Below are positions 43,805 to 51,630 of a DNA stretch of 55,589 bases, piece by piece (the stretch's first letter is position 1; every line of letters begins with the position of its first letter). The DNA comes from Nonomuraea sp. PA05. GTDB lineage: Bacteria; Actinomycetota; Actinomycetes; Streptosporangiales; Streptosporangiaceae. The notes beneath the pieces are model-generated. The model did no database searches and was not told where the DNA came from. It saw nothing but the letters and a program-made list of their open reading frames with translations. The position numbers were made by a program, and so were the translations under genes. The stretch lies in NCBI RefSeq assembly GCF_008086045.1, contig NZ_VSEY01000063.1, forward strand, positions 1 through 55,589, read 5' to 3'.

Positions 43805-45277
43805 ATGGCCTCCTTGCTGGGCGAAGAACCGCTGTCTTTGACGCAAGAGCTCGATCTGATCGCGTTTGGCCAGCGCCTGCGCCACCTGCGCAAACAGCGC
43901 GGCCTGACGCTGTCCGACCTCGGCTCGCGCGTGGGCAGGGCCCCCAGCCAGCTCTCCCTGCTGGAGAACGGCAAGCGCGAGCCCAAGCTCTCCCTGCTCA
44001 AGTCGCTGGCGACCGCGCTGGCCGTCCCGGTCGAGGAACTGCTGCGCCGCCAGCCGCCCAACCGCCGCGCGCAACTGGAGATCGCGCTGGAGGAGGCGCA
44101 GCGCGACCCCGTCTACGCCGGGCTCGGCCTGCCCCGGCTGAAGGTCTCCGCCCGCGTGCCGAACGACGTGCTGGAGCACCTGCTCGGCCTGTACGGCGAG
44201 CTGCGCGCCCGCCAGGCCCGCGGCACCGCCACGCCGGAAGAGGCCAGGGTCGCCAACGCCGAGCTGCGGCGCAGGCAGCGGGAGGTGGGCAACTACTTCC
44301 CCGACATCGAGAAGGCCGCCGCCCAGGCTCTGGAGGCGGTCGGCTACCGCACGGGCGCCCTGTCGCAGAGCACGATCCAGAGCCTGGTCACGCACTTCGG
44401 CTACACCGTGCACACCGCGCAGGACCTGCCCCGCTCCGTACGCTCCATCACCGACCTGCGCAACCGCCGCATCTACGTCAAGCATGAGCAGCTCGGCATG
44501 CACACCCCCCGCACGATCCTGCTCCAGACGCTCGGGCATCTCGCGCTCGGCCACGACAAGCCCCGCGACTTCGCCGACTTCCTGCGCCAGCGCACCGAGG
44601 CCAACTACTTCGCCGCCGCCGTCCTCGTCCCCGAGAAGGCCGCCGCGCTCTACCTCCAGGAGGCCAAGTCCGACAGGGCGCTGTCGGTGGAGGACCTGCG
44701 CGACGTGTTCGCCGTCTCCTACGAGATGGCCGCGCACCGCTTCACCAATCTGGCCACCCACCACCTCGGGCTGGTCTGCCACTTCGTCCGCAACGACGCG
44801 GGCGGCACCATCTACAAGGCCTACGAGAACGACGGCATCGTCTTCCCCGCCGACGAGCAGGGCGCGATCGAGGGGCAGCGGATGTGCCTGCAGTGGTCGG
44901 GGCGGCAGGTGTTCGCCTCGCCCGACCGGTTCTCGGTGTACTACCAGTACTCCGACTCGCCGACCGGCACGTACTTCTGCGTCGCGCACGTCGATCCGTC
45001 GCGCGAGCGGGACTTCGCGATCACGCTCGGGGTGCCGTACAAGGAGTCACGCTGGTTCAGGGGGCGCGAGACGACCCACCGCACCAAGTCGAGCTGCCCG
45101 AACGGCGACTGCTGCCGCCGCCCGCCGACCGAGCTGGCCGAGCGCTGGGAGGGGTACGCCTGGCCGTCGGCCCGCGCCAACTCGCACGTGCTGGCCGCGC
45201 TGCCGCCCGGCTCGTTCCCCGGCGTGGACGAGGCCGACGTCTACACCTTCCTGGAACGGCACGCGGCCGCCACGTGA
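43805..45277 (+). CDS. ramB: RamB/ScfR-type regulator (XRE helix-turn-helix plus IrrE-like and DUF2083 domains)
   Basis: A 490-residue regulator of acetate/propionate metabolism. N-terminal HTH_3 at about 18-82 (FGQRLRHLRKQRGLTLSDLGSRVGRAPSQLSLLENGKREP), a central IrrE/ImmA-peptidase-like DUF955 region containing TLGHLALGHDKPRDF (an H-x-x-x-H-like HLALGH), and a C-terminal DUF2083 short-chain acyl-CoA sensor domain with SCPNGDCCRRPP cysteines. In Corynebacterium and mycobacteria RamB represses or activates aceA. The divergent aceA here matches that pairing well. Whether it represses or activates is not visible in the sequence. Confidence 0.92.
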   Translation: MASLLGEEPLSLTQELDLIAFGQRLRHLRKQRGLTLSDLGSRVGRAPSQLSLLENGKREPKLSLLKSLATALAVPVEELLRRQPPNRRAQLEIALEEAQRDPVYAGLGLPRLKVSARVPNDVLEHLLGLYGELRARQARGTATPEEARVANAELRRRQREVGNYFPDIEKAAAQALEAVGYRTGALSQSTIQSLVTHFGYTVHTAQDLPRSVRSITDLRNRRIYVKHEQLGMHTPRTILLQTLGHLALGHDKPRDFADFLRQRTEANYFAAAVLVPEKAAALYLQEAKSDRALSVEDLRDVFAVSYEMAAHRFTNLATHHLGLVCHFVRNDAGGTIYKAYENDGIVFPADEQGAIEGQRMCLQWSGRQVFASPDRFSVYYQYSDSPTGTYFCVAHVDPSRERDFAITLGVPYKESRWFRGRETTHRTKSSCPNGDCCRRPPTELAERWEGYAWPSARANSHVLAALPPGSFPGVDEADVYTFLERHAAAT

Positions 45278-45284
45278 GCGGGCC

Positions 45285-46169
45285 TCAGCCGTCCGCGGGG
45301 AGACAGACGGTCAGCCCGCCCGCGACGACCTCGGCCTTGATCTTGGTGGTGTAGCCGCGCTCTCCGCCGTCCAGCTCGTAACGTAACGGGCGGCCGAAGC
45401 GGGCCGTGATCTTCCTGGCCCGGGAGACCCGCACCAGGGGCGAGCCGTCGGAGCGGCTCGTGGCCATCCTGGTCAGCACCCGCGTCCACTGCACCGGGCC
45501 CTTGGCGGTGGTGATGCCCACCTCGATCCAGCCGTCGTCGGGGCGGGCGTCGTCGAAGGCCTCGACACCGGCGGCGATCGTGCTCACGTTGCCCAGCAGC
45601 AGGCAGCTCGCCTTGCCCTCGAACCAGGTCGCCCCGTCCAGCTTGATCTTCATCGGCACCCGGGGGCCGCCGACGTGCCGCACGGCCGCCCTGAAGTAGC
45701 TGAGCTTGCCGAAGCGCCGCTTGGCCTGGCCGTCCACGTCGGCGATCATCTCGGCCTCGAAGCCGGCGCCGGCCATCACCGCGAAGTGCTCGCCGTTGAC
45801 CACGCCCAGGTCGAGTTTCTCCTGCCGCCCGTGGAAGCCGATGCGCACGGCCTCGTCCAGGTCGGCGGGGATGCCGAGGTTGGCGGCGAACAGGTTCGCG
45901 GTGCCGGCGGGGAGGATGGCCATCGGCACGCCCGAGCCCGCCAGGGCGTCGGCGCAGCGTTGCACCATGCCGTCGCCGCCCCAGACGAACACCAGCTCGG
46001 CGCCCTCGTCGAGCGCCTTGCGCACCTTCTTGCCGGCCTTCTTGCTCTTCGACACCTCGTGCCAGATCAGCTCGCCGACGTCCTGCTCGCTGATGAGCAC
46101 GCGGAGCGCGTCCAGTCCCGCGCCCAGAGTCTTCTTGCGGTGGGCCACCACGGCCACGATGGGGGACAT
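45285..46169 (-). CDS. diacylglycerol kinase / sphingosine kinase-like lipid kinase
   Basis: A 294-residue protein of the DAGK_cat family (YegS/DgkB type). The nucleotide motif VWGGDGMVQRC is at 61-72, then the conserved PAGTANLFAANLGIP and DLGVVNGEHF. It probably phosphorylates diacylglycerol or a related lipid at the membrane. It has no membrane helix. It converges with the RamB-type gene (7-base gap) and is divergent from the DUF2271 operon. The ATG at 46169 has a weak ribosome site. Confidence 0.92.
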   Translation of the reverse strand: MSPIVAVVAHRKKTLGAGLDALRVLISEQDVGELIWHEVSKSKKAGKKVRKALDEGAELVFVWGGDGMVQRCADALAGSGVPMAILPAGTANLFAANLGIPADLDEAVRIGFHGRQEKLDLGVVNGEHFAVMAGAGFEAEMIADVDGQAKRRFGKLSYFRAAVRHVGGPRVPMKIKLDGATWFEGKASCLLLGNVSTIAAGVEAFDDARPDDGWIEVGITTAKGPVQWTRVLTRMATSRSDGSPLVRVSRARKITARFGRPLRYELDGGERGYTTKIKAEVVAGGLTVCLPADG

Positions 46170-46235
46170 GGGAACGCCGCTACCCCGAGCGGGCGCGGAT
46201 ATCCCTGTGGCGAGATCGTCATGGTGCCAAAAAGT

Positions 46236-46259
46236 GGATAGTGTTGATGCACACTATCC
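46236..46259 (+). promoter_or_regulatory. perfect 9-bp inverted repeat upstream of the DUF2271-ApbE operon
   Basis: Arms GGATAGTGT (46236-46244) and ACACTATCC (46251-46259) around TGATGC, ending 17 bases before the first start codon. A repressor bound here would block transcription or ribosome access. As RNA it could form a hairpin just before the ribosome site GGAAAGG. No regulator gene is adjacent to it except the distal SARP. Confidence 0.72.
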
Positions 46260-46276
46260 TTACGGAAAGGGTGACC

Positions 46277-46954
46277 ATGTCGGAGCGGACGAGCCGACTG
46301 ATCGTGCCGATGGTCGTGATCACCGGAGTGGCCACGACCGCGACCGCCGCCTACCTCGCCTATCGCCCCGAGCCGCCGCCCGCCTCACCCGCGGGCCTGA
46401 CGTGGTCGGTGCCCGTCACCGCCAGCCTGGGAGTGGTGCGCATCGACTACCAGCTCAACCGGTTACCCCGCCTGGCCAGCAACCAGCTCGCCATCTGGAT
46501 CGAGGACGCGCGGGGACGCTACGTGCGCACCCTGTTCGCCACCAGCTTCACCGCCAACGGCGGCTTCGAGCGCCGGCCCATGTCGCTGCCCCAGTGGCGG
46601 CGCGCCTCCGGCTGGGAGTCGGCCACCGACACCGAGGTCAAGGCCGCCAGCCGCCCCGCGCAGGAGAGCGGCAGGCAGAGCGTCTACTGGGACACCACCG
46701 ACCGCAGCGGCCAGCCGGTCCCGCCCGGTTCGTACACCTATCGGGTGGAGGGCAACGTGGTGTGGGAGAAGCGCGTGCTGTTCACCGGCACCGTCGAGGT
46801 GGGGGAGACGCCGCACGCCTCCCAGCCCCGGGTCGAGTTCCTGCCGGCCGACACCGGGCAGGAACCCGCGCTCGTCGCCGACATCCGGGCCAGCTTCAAC
46901 CCGGGCGAGCGGCTGCCCGCCGGGGCCGTCACGACGTTCACGAGGGGGTCATGA
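46277..46954 (+). CDS. DUF2271 exported protein, likely flavinylated by ApbE
   Basis: 225 residues: a signal or anchor helix at about 7-28 (LIVPMVVITGVATTATAAYLAY), then a DUF2271 domain (IDYQLNRLPRLASNQLAIWIEDARGRYVRTLFATSF, and a C-terminal FlgD-like GQPVPPGSYTYRVEGN). DUF2271 proteins often have a DAxSGATRP-type site for covalent FMN. Here the matching place reads TEVKAASRP, so Ser125 would be the acceptor in a diverged motif. ATG 46277 follows GGAAAGG; an in-frame ATG at 46241 lies inside the inverted repeat. Its stop overlaps apbE (ATGA). It is probably an electron carrier outside the membrane. Confidence 0.82.
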   Translation: MSERTSRLIVPMVVITGVATTATAAYLAYRPEPPPASPAGLTWSVPVTASLGVVRIDYQLNRLPRLASNQLAIWIEDARGRYVRTLFATSFTANGGFERRPMSLPQWRRASGWESATDTEVKAASRPAQESGRQSVYWDTTDRSGQPVPPGSYTYRVEGNVVWEKRVLFTGTVEVGETPHASQPRVEFLPADTGQEPALVADIRASFNPGERLPAGAVTTFTRGS

Positions 46955-47829
46955 GCGTGCGGGTCCTGCGCGACCAGGTGATGGGCACCGACCTCCTGCT
47001 CGTCCTGCCCCCGCAGGAACAGGCCGCGGTGCTGGAGTGGCTGCGCGCCGCGGAGCGCGTCTTCAGCCGGTTCGACCCCGCCAGCGACACCAGCCGCGTC
47101 AACGCCGGCGGGCCCGTCGTCGTCTCCGAGCTGTTCCTGACGGCGCTCGACGAGGCCTGCGGCTACTTCGACGCGACCGGCGGGCTGTTCAACCCCTTCC
47201 TCGGCGCCGAGCTGGCCCGGCTCGGCTACGACACCGACTTCGCGCTGGTCGGGACACCGGAGGTGGCCGCGTCGCCCGTCCCCGCCCGTGCGCCCGCCGT
47301 GCACCTCGACCACGAACGCCGCGCCGTGACGCTCTCGCCGGGCCTCGCCGTCGACCTCGGCGGGTTCGTCAAGGGCTGGAGCGTGCAGCGGGCCGCCGAG
47401 GCGAGCCGCGTGCCGTACGGGATGATCGACGCGGGCGGCGACCTGGTCGCCTGGCGGCCCGAGAACGGCACCCCCTGGCGGATCGGCGTCGAGCACCCGC
47501 TGCGCGAGCGGCCGGCCGGCGTGCTGGAACTGCCCGCCGCCACCACCGCGGTGGCCACCAGCAGCGTCGTACGGCGAAGCTGGCACGACCGGGCCGGCAC
47601 CGGGCTGCACCACATCATCGACCCCCGCACCGGCGAGCCGGCCCGTTCCGACTGCGCGCAGGCCACCGTCATGACCGCCGACCTGGCCGCCGCCGAGGTG
47701 TACGCCACCTGCCTCCTCCTGCTCGGCACCCGCGAAGGGCCGCGATGGCTCGCCGGGCACGACCCCGGCGCGCACTGGGTCACCGTGGACCGCGACGGCC
47801 GGGTGCGTTCCTCGGTGGCGCTGACATGA
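46951..47829 (+). CDS. apbE: FAD:protein FMN transferase (ApbE)
   Basis: A 292-residue enzyme that transfers FMN from FAD onto a Thr or Ser of target proteins, usually outside the membrane. Family segments are present: VMGTDLLL, FSRFDPASDTSRVN, LSPGLAVDLGGFVKGW, GMIDAGGDLVAW and the C-terminal HHIIDPRTGEPA with the Mg-binding Asp. It has no signal peptide or lipobox, so it may work in the cytosol on its partner before export, or be exported another way. It overlaps both neighbours by ATGA, placing it between its likely target (DUF2271) and a flavin reductase. Confidence 0.94.
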   Translation: MSVRVLRDQVMGTDLLLVLPPQEQAAVLEWLRAAERVFSRFDPASDTSRVNAGGPVVVSELFLTALDEACGYFDATGGLFNPFLGAELARLGYDTDFALVGTPEVAASPVPARAPAVHLDHERRAVTLSPGLAVDLGGFVKGWSVQRAAEASRVPYGMIDAGGDLVAWRPENGTPWRIGVEHPLRERPAGVLELPAATTAVATSSVVRRSWHDRAGTGLHHIIDPRTGEPARSDCAQATVMTADLAAAEVYATCLLLLGTREGPRWLAGHDPGAHWVTVDRDGRVRSSVALT

Positions 47830-49052
47830 GCCGCGTACGGCCGGACGCGCCCTCCGGCCTGACCCGCGTCGCGATCGCGATGGCCGTCTCGTTCCTGCCG
47901 CTGCTCCCCCTGGCCCTGGGAGCGTCCGACCTCGGCGACGTGGCCAACCTGCTCGGCCTGGCCGGCGCGATCGTCATGTGGTGGCAGGTGCTGCTCGGCG
48001 TGCGGCAGATCTCCCACCGGCTGGGCGACGACCGGCTCGCCGCCGTGTCGCTGCACCGGTGGCTCGGCGGGTGCGGCGCGTTCCTCGTGCTGCTCCACCC
48101 GCTGCTGGAGACCGTCGTCGACCGGCAGGACTGGGCGTACGTGCTGGTGCCCGACTTCACCTGGGCCGAGTCGGCGTACGCGTCGCTGGGGCGGCTGGCG
48201 TTCCTCATGTTCCTGGCGCTCTGGCTGACCAGCACGCTGGCCCGCTACCTGATCGGGCACCGGGTCTGGCGGTACGCGCACTACCTGTCGTACCCGCTGC
48301 TGGCCCTGGTGTTCGTGCACTCCTGGGGGCTGGGCGGCTACCTGACCGAGACGCCGTGGCTGCTGGCGTACTGGCTGGGGCTGGCCGTGACCTTCGCCGG
48401 GGTGGTGTGCTGGCGGCTGTCGGTGTCGCGGTGGGCGGTGCCGTACCGGCTGGCCGGGGTCGAGCGGCTGTCGCCGACCGTGTCCGCCTACACCTTCAGG
48501 GCGCTGGGCCGCGCGCTGGACCCGCAGCCGGGGCAGTTCTGCTACCTGCGGACCAGCCTGCGGAGCCGCGCCCACCCGTTCAGCGTCGTACGCGGCGGCG
48601 GCAAGGAGCTGACCTTCGCCGTCAAGGACGCCGGCTCGTTCACCGAGCGGCTGCGCGCTCTCGAGCCGGGTGCGGTCGTCCACCTCGACGGCCCCTACGG
48701 AACCTTCACCCGCGCCGCGCAGGCCGGGCCACGCAGGCCGGCGGTGCTGATCGCGGGCGGCATCGGCGTGACCCCCTTCGTGGAGCTGGTGCGCAGGAAC
48801 GACGATCTGCCCCTGTCACTCGTCCACGTGGTGGCCTCGCCGCAGGAGGCGGTCTTCGGCGCGGAGCTGCGCCGCCGCCTCGGCGAGCGCTACCAGGAAG
48901 TGGTACGGCCCGACCGGCCCGCCATCCCGGTCACGCCGCGGGCCCGTTACTTCATCTGCGGCAGCCCCCGGTTCGTCGAGGCGACGGCCGCCGGCCTGCG
49001 GGCGAGCGGCGCGCGCAGGGACCAGTTGTACACCGAGCGGTTCGACTGCTGA
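47826..49052 (+). CDS. ferric-reductase-like membrane flavoprotein
   Basis: A 408-residue protein: six membrane helices (about 14-200) with paired His in SLHRWLG, LLHPLL, RYAHYLS and FVHSWG that can bind two haems (ferric reductase/MsrQ-type domain), then an FAD-binding barrel (AHPFSVVRGGG) and an NAD(P) domain (VLIAGGIGVTPFVELV, ending YFICGSPRFVEATAAGL). It moves electrons from NAD(P)H across the membrane. It follows apbE with a 4-base overlap, so the three genes form an outward electron route: NAD(P)H, FAD, haems, flavinylated DUF2271. Its last 106 bases overlap the SARP gene on the other strand. Confidence 0.92.
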   Translation: MSRVRPDAPSGLTRVAIAMAVSFLPLLPLALGASDLGDVANLLGLAGAIVMWWQVLLGVRQISHRLGDDRLAAVSLHRWLGGCGAFLVLLHPLLETVVDRQDWAYVLVPDFTWAESAYASLGRLAFLMFLALWLTSTLARYLIGHRVWRYAHYLSYPLLALVFVHSWGLGGYLTETPWLLAYWLGLAVTFAGVVCWRLSVSRWAVPYRLAGVERLSPTVSAYTFRALGRALDPQPGQFCYLRTSLRSRAHPFSVVRGGGKELTFAVKDAGSFTERLRALEPGAVVHLDGPYGTFTRAAQAGPRRPAVLIAGGIGVTPFVELVRRNDDLPLSLVHVVASPQEAVFGAELRRRLGERYQEVVRPDRPAIPVTPRARYFICGSPRFVEATAAGLRASGARRDQLYTERFDC

Positions 49053-49816
49053 TCGGCCGGCGCGTGCTCGACGTCCGAGAGGATCCCGTGCTGGAGCCGC
49101 CTGGCCTCCGCCGACGGCTCCAGCCCCAGCTCCTCGTCCAGGATCCTGCGCAGATCGTGGTAGGCGAGCAGCGCCTCGCCGCGCCGCCCCGACCTGCACA
49201 GGCACTCGATGAGCCGCAGGTGGTACCACTCGTTGAGCGGGTTCCTGGCGATCAGCGTGCGCAGCTCCGCCACCAGCTCCCGATGGTGGCCGAGCCGCAG
49301 GTCCGCCTCCAGCCGCAGCTCCACGGCGCGGTTGCGGATCTCCTCCAGGTAGGTGAGATGCCTGGCCACCACCGGCCCCGGCGTGACGTTGGCCAGCGCG
49401 CGACCCCGCCACAGGCTCAGCCCGTCACGCAGCCGCCGCGCCGCCTTCTCGGCGGCGCCCGAGCTCATGAGCTGCCTGCCCTCCGCGACCGAGTCGGCGA
49501 ACACCTCCGCGTCGAGCTGACCCGGCTCCACCCGCAGCAGGTAGCCGGTCGGCTCGGTCACCAGCATGTCCGCCACCGCCCTGGTGGCCGGCTGGGCGGC
49601 CAGCGCCGTGCGCAGGTTGTAGACGTGGGTGCGGATCGCGCCGACCCCCCCGCCGCGACCCTCCCACAGCTCCTCGGCGATGGTCTCCACATCCACCACC
49701 TCGTTGGCTCGCAGCAGGAGCAGGGCCAGGACCTGGCGTGCCTTGCGGCCCTTGGGCAGTGACGCGTCGGCTTCGGTGGCTACTTCCAGTGGACCGAGAA
49801 CATTGAATCTGATCAT
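48947..49816 (-). CDS. SARP-type regulator (OmpR-like DNA-binding plus BTAD)
   Basis: A 289-residue regulator: an N-terminal winged helix (MIRFNVLGPLEV, KARQVLALLLLRANEVVDVETIAEELWEG, IRTHVYNLRTAL) and a bacterial transcriptional activator domain (FADSVAEGRQLM..., RRGEALLAYHDLRRILDEELGLEPSAEARRLQ). SARPs usually activate secondary-metabolite or local operons by binding direct repeats. The ATG at 49816 fits the family start; the preceding TTG is less likely. The divergent FAD monooxygenase-cyclase pair is the nearest probable target. Its last 40 residues extend past BTAD and are encoded antisense to the reductase gene. Confidence 0.9.
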   Translation of the reverse strand: MIRFNVLGPLEVATEADASLPKGRKARQVLALLLLRANEVVDVETIAEELWEGRGGGVGAIRTHVYNLRTALAAQPATRAVADMLVTEPTGYLLRVEPGQLDAEVFADSVAEGRQLMSSGAAEKAARRLRDGLSLWRGRALANVTPGPVVARHLTYLEEIRNRAVELRLEADLRLGHHRELVAELRTLIARNPLNEWYHLRLIECLCRSGRRGEALLAYHDLRRILDEELGLEPSAEARRLQHGILSDVEHAPADQQSNRSVYNWSLRAPLARRPAAVASTNRGLPQMK

Positions 49817-50034
49817 CAAGTGCTCTATTCCCCGTCAGTTGCGTACTCTCGAAAGAGAGCCGTTCTGTCGGATGGTACGACGGTCATCCCTGACGATCCC
49901 GCCGCACAGCGGTGCAGCCTTTCCCAAAGCGGAAGGCGTATGTCTCCTTCGACACATGGGCTGACTCCTTAGTTCCAGCCGCTGTCACCCTTCGCTGGAA
50001 TCGCCGCAGGCCACCCCCGGCCTACGGTGGCGCG

Positions 50035-51630
50035 GTGGACACCGAGAAGATCACCCTGCCCGTCCTGGTCGTCGGAGCCGGACCCACCGGACTGGCTCTC
50101 GCGACAGAGCTCCGCAGGCAGGGAATCACCTGCCGGATCATCGACCGTTCCCTCGACAGGCCCGCCCACCAGGCCAGAGCCGTGGCGATGTGGCCGGGCG
50201 CGCTCGACGTCCTGGCCCGGCACGGCACCGCCGACGACGTGATCGCCGCCGGGCTGCGGATGAACGCCGCCCGCTACTGGTCCGGCGCCAGGAACGTGGC
50301 CACCGCCAAGCTCGGCGACTGGCACAACGGCGGCCCCACCATGCTCGGCATCACCCAGCCCGCCGTCGAAGGCGTCATGGCCGCCAAGCTGCGCGAGCTC
50401 GGAGTGGCGGTGGAGTGGCGCACGGAGCTCGTCGGGCTCACCGACCACGGCGACAGCGTCACCGTCCGGCTCGACGGGCCCGGCGGGGTCGAGGAGCTCA
50501 CCGCCGCCTACGTGGCCGGCTGCGACGGCGCGCACAGCACCGTACGCGAGCTGGCCGGCATCCCCTTCGCGGGCACCACCTACACGCAGAGCTTCATCCT
50601 CGGCGACGGCGCCGTCACCGGCCCCGTCCCGCGCGGCGAGGCGCACTACCACCTGCACCCCGACGGCGTGCTCGTCCTCGTCTCGCTGCCCGGCGGCGAA
50701 CTGCGCGTCTTCGCCGACGCCAGCACCGCCGGCAGGCTCGACTCCGCGCCCACCGTCGAGGAGCTGCAACGCCTCGCCGACGACCGCGCCCCCTACCCGC
50801 TGCGGATCAAGGACCTGCGGTGGAGCACCCGCTTCCCCGTGCACATGCGGCAGGCCGCCGCCTACCGGGCGGGCCGCTGCCTGCTGGCCGGCGACGCCGC
50901 CCACGTGCACAGCCCGGCGGGCGGCCAGGGACTCAACACCGGCATCCAGGACGCCGCCAACCTCGGCTGGAAGCTCGCCCTCATCCTCAACGGGTACGGC
51001 GACGCGGAACGGCTGCTGGACAGCTACCAGGCCGAGCGCTCGCCCATCGCCGCCCAGGTGCTGCGCGGCGCCCACCAGCAGACCCGGCTGTGGACCGTCC
51101 GCGCGCCGATCGGCCGCTTCCTGCGCGACACGCTGCTGCGCCTGCTCGGCGCCACCGGGGCGCTGGAGCGCCGCTTCATCCCCAACCTGGCGCAGGACGA
51201 CCTCGACTACCGCAAGAGCCCGGTCGTCGGCCCGCGCGGCGGGCGGCGCGCCATCGGCGCCCGCGGCCTGCCCGACGTCACCGTGACCCCGCTGCGCGGC
51301 GACGGCGACCCCGTCCGGCTCGGCGCCCTGCTCGCCGACCCCCGGCACACCCTGCTCGTCATGCCGGGCGCCGACCCGCTCAAGGTGCTGCCCGACATGG
51401 AGCCGCTGGCCGACCGGGTCGTGCCGCGCGTGCTGGTGTCCAAGGGCAGCGCGTACGGGGAGCCGTACCGGGTGCCGGGCGGCTTCGCGGCGCAGGGGCC
51501 GCTGCGTGGCGCGAAGCTCATCCTCGTCCGGCCTGACGGCTACGTCGCCGACGCCACCAACGGCGAGGACGCCGCCGCCCTTCTCGCGCCGCTGGCCAGC
51601 CGGGGGAGGTCGCCCCGTGTGCGCGCCTGA
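50035..51630 (+). CDS. FAD-dependent aromatic monooxygenase (PHBH/RdmE-like)
   Basis: A 531-residue flavin hydroxylase: GxGxxG in VVGAGPTGLALATELRRQG (12-30), the DG motif GCDGAHSTVRELAG, the GD motif LLAGDAAHVHSPAGGQGLNTGIQDAANLGWKL, and a C-terminal thioredoxin-like domain (about 400-531). It hydroxylates an aromatic substrate using NAD(P)H and O2. Relatives include polyketide (anthracycline) hydroxylases and phenol hydroxylases. The start GTG at 50035 has only a weak ribosome site. Its end overlaps the cyclase gene by 14 bases. SARP sits divergently upstream. A degradative or tailoring role is equally possible. Confidence 0.92.
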   Translation: MDTEKITLPVLVVGAGPTGLALATELRRQGITCRIIDRSLDRPAHQARAVAMWPGALDVLARHGTADDVIAAGLRMNAARYWSGARNVATAKLGDWHNGGPTMLGITQPAVEGVMAAKLRELGVAVEWRTELVGLTDHGDSVTVRLDGPGGVEELTAAYVAGCDGAHSTVRELAGIPFAGTTYTQSFILGDGAVTGPVPRGEAHYHLHPDGVLVLVSLPGGELRVFADASTAGRLDSAPTVEELQRLADDRAPYPLRIKDLRWSTRFPVHMRQAAAYRAGRCLLAGDAAHVHSPAGGQGLNTGIQDAANLGWKLALILNGYGDAERLLDSYQAERSPIAAQVLRGAHQQTRLWTVRAPIGRFLRDTLLRLLGATGALERRFIPNLAQDDLDYRKSPVVGPRGGRRAIGARGLPDVTVTPLRGDGDPVRLGALLADPRHTLLVMPGADPLKVLPDMEPLADRVVPRVLVSKGSAYGEPYRVPGGFAAQGPLRGAKLILVRPDGYVADATNGEDAAALLAPLASRGRSPRVRA

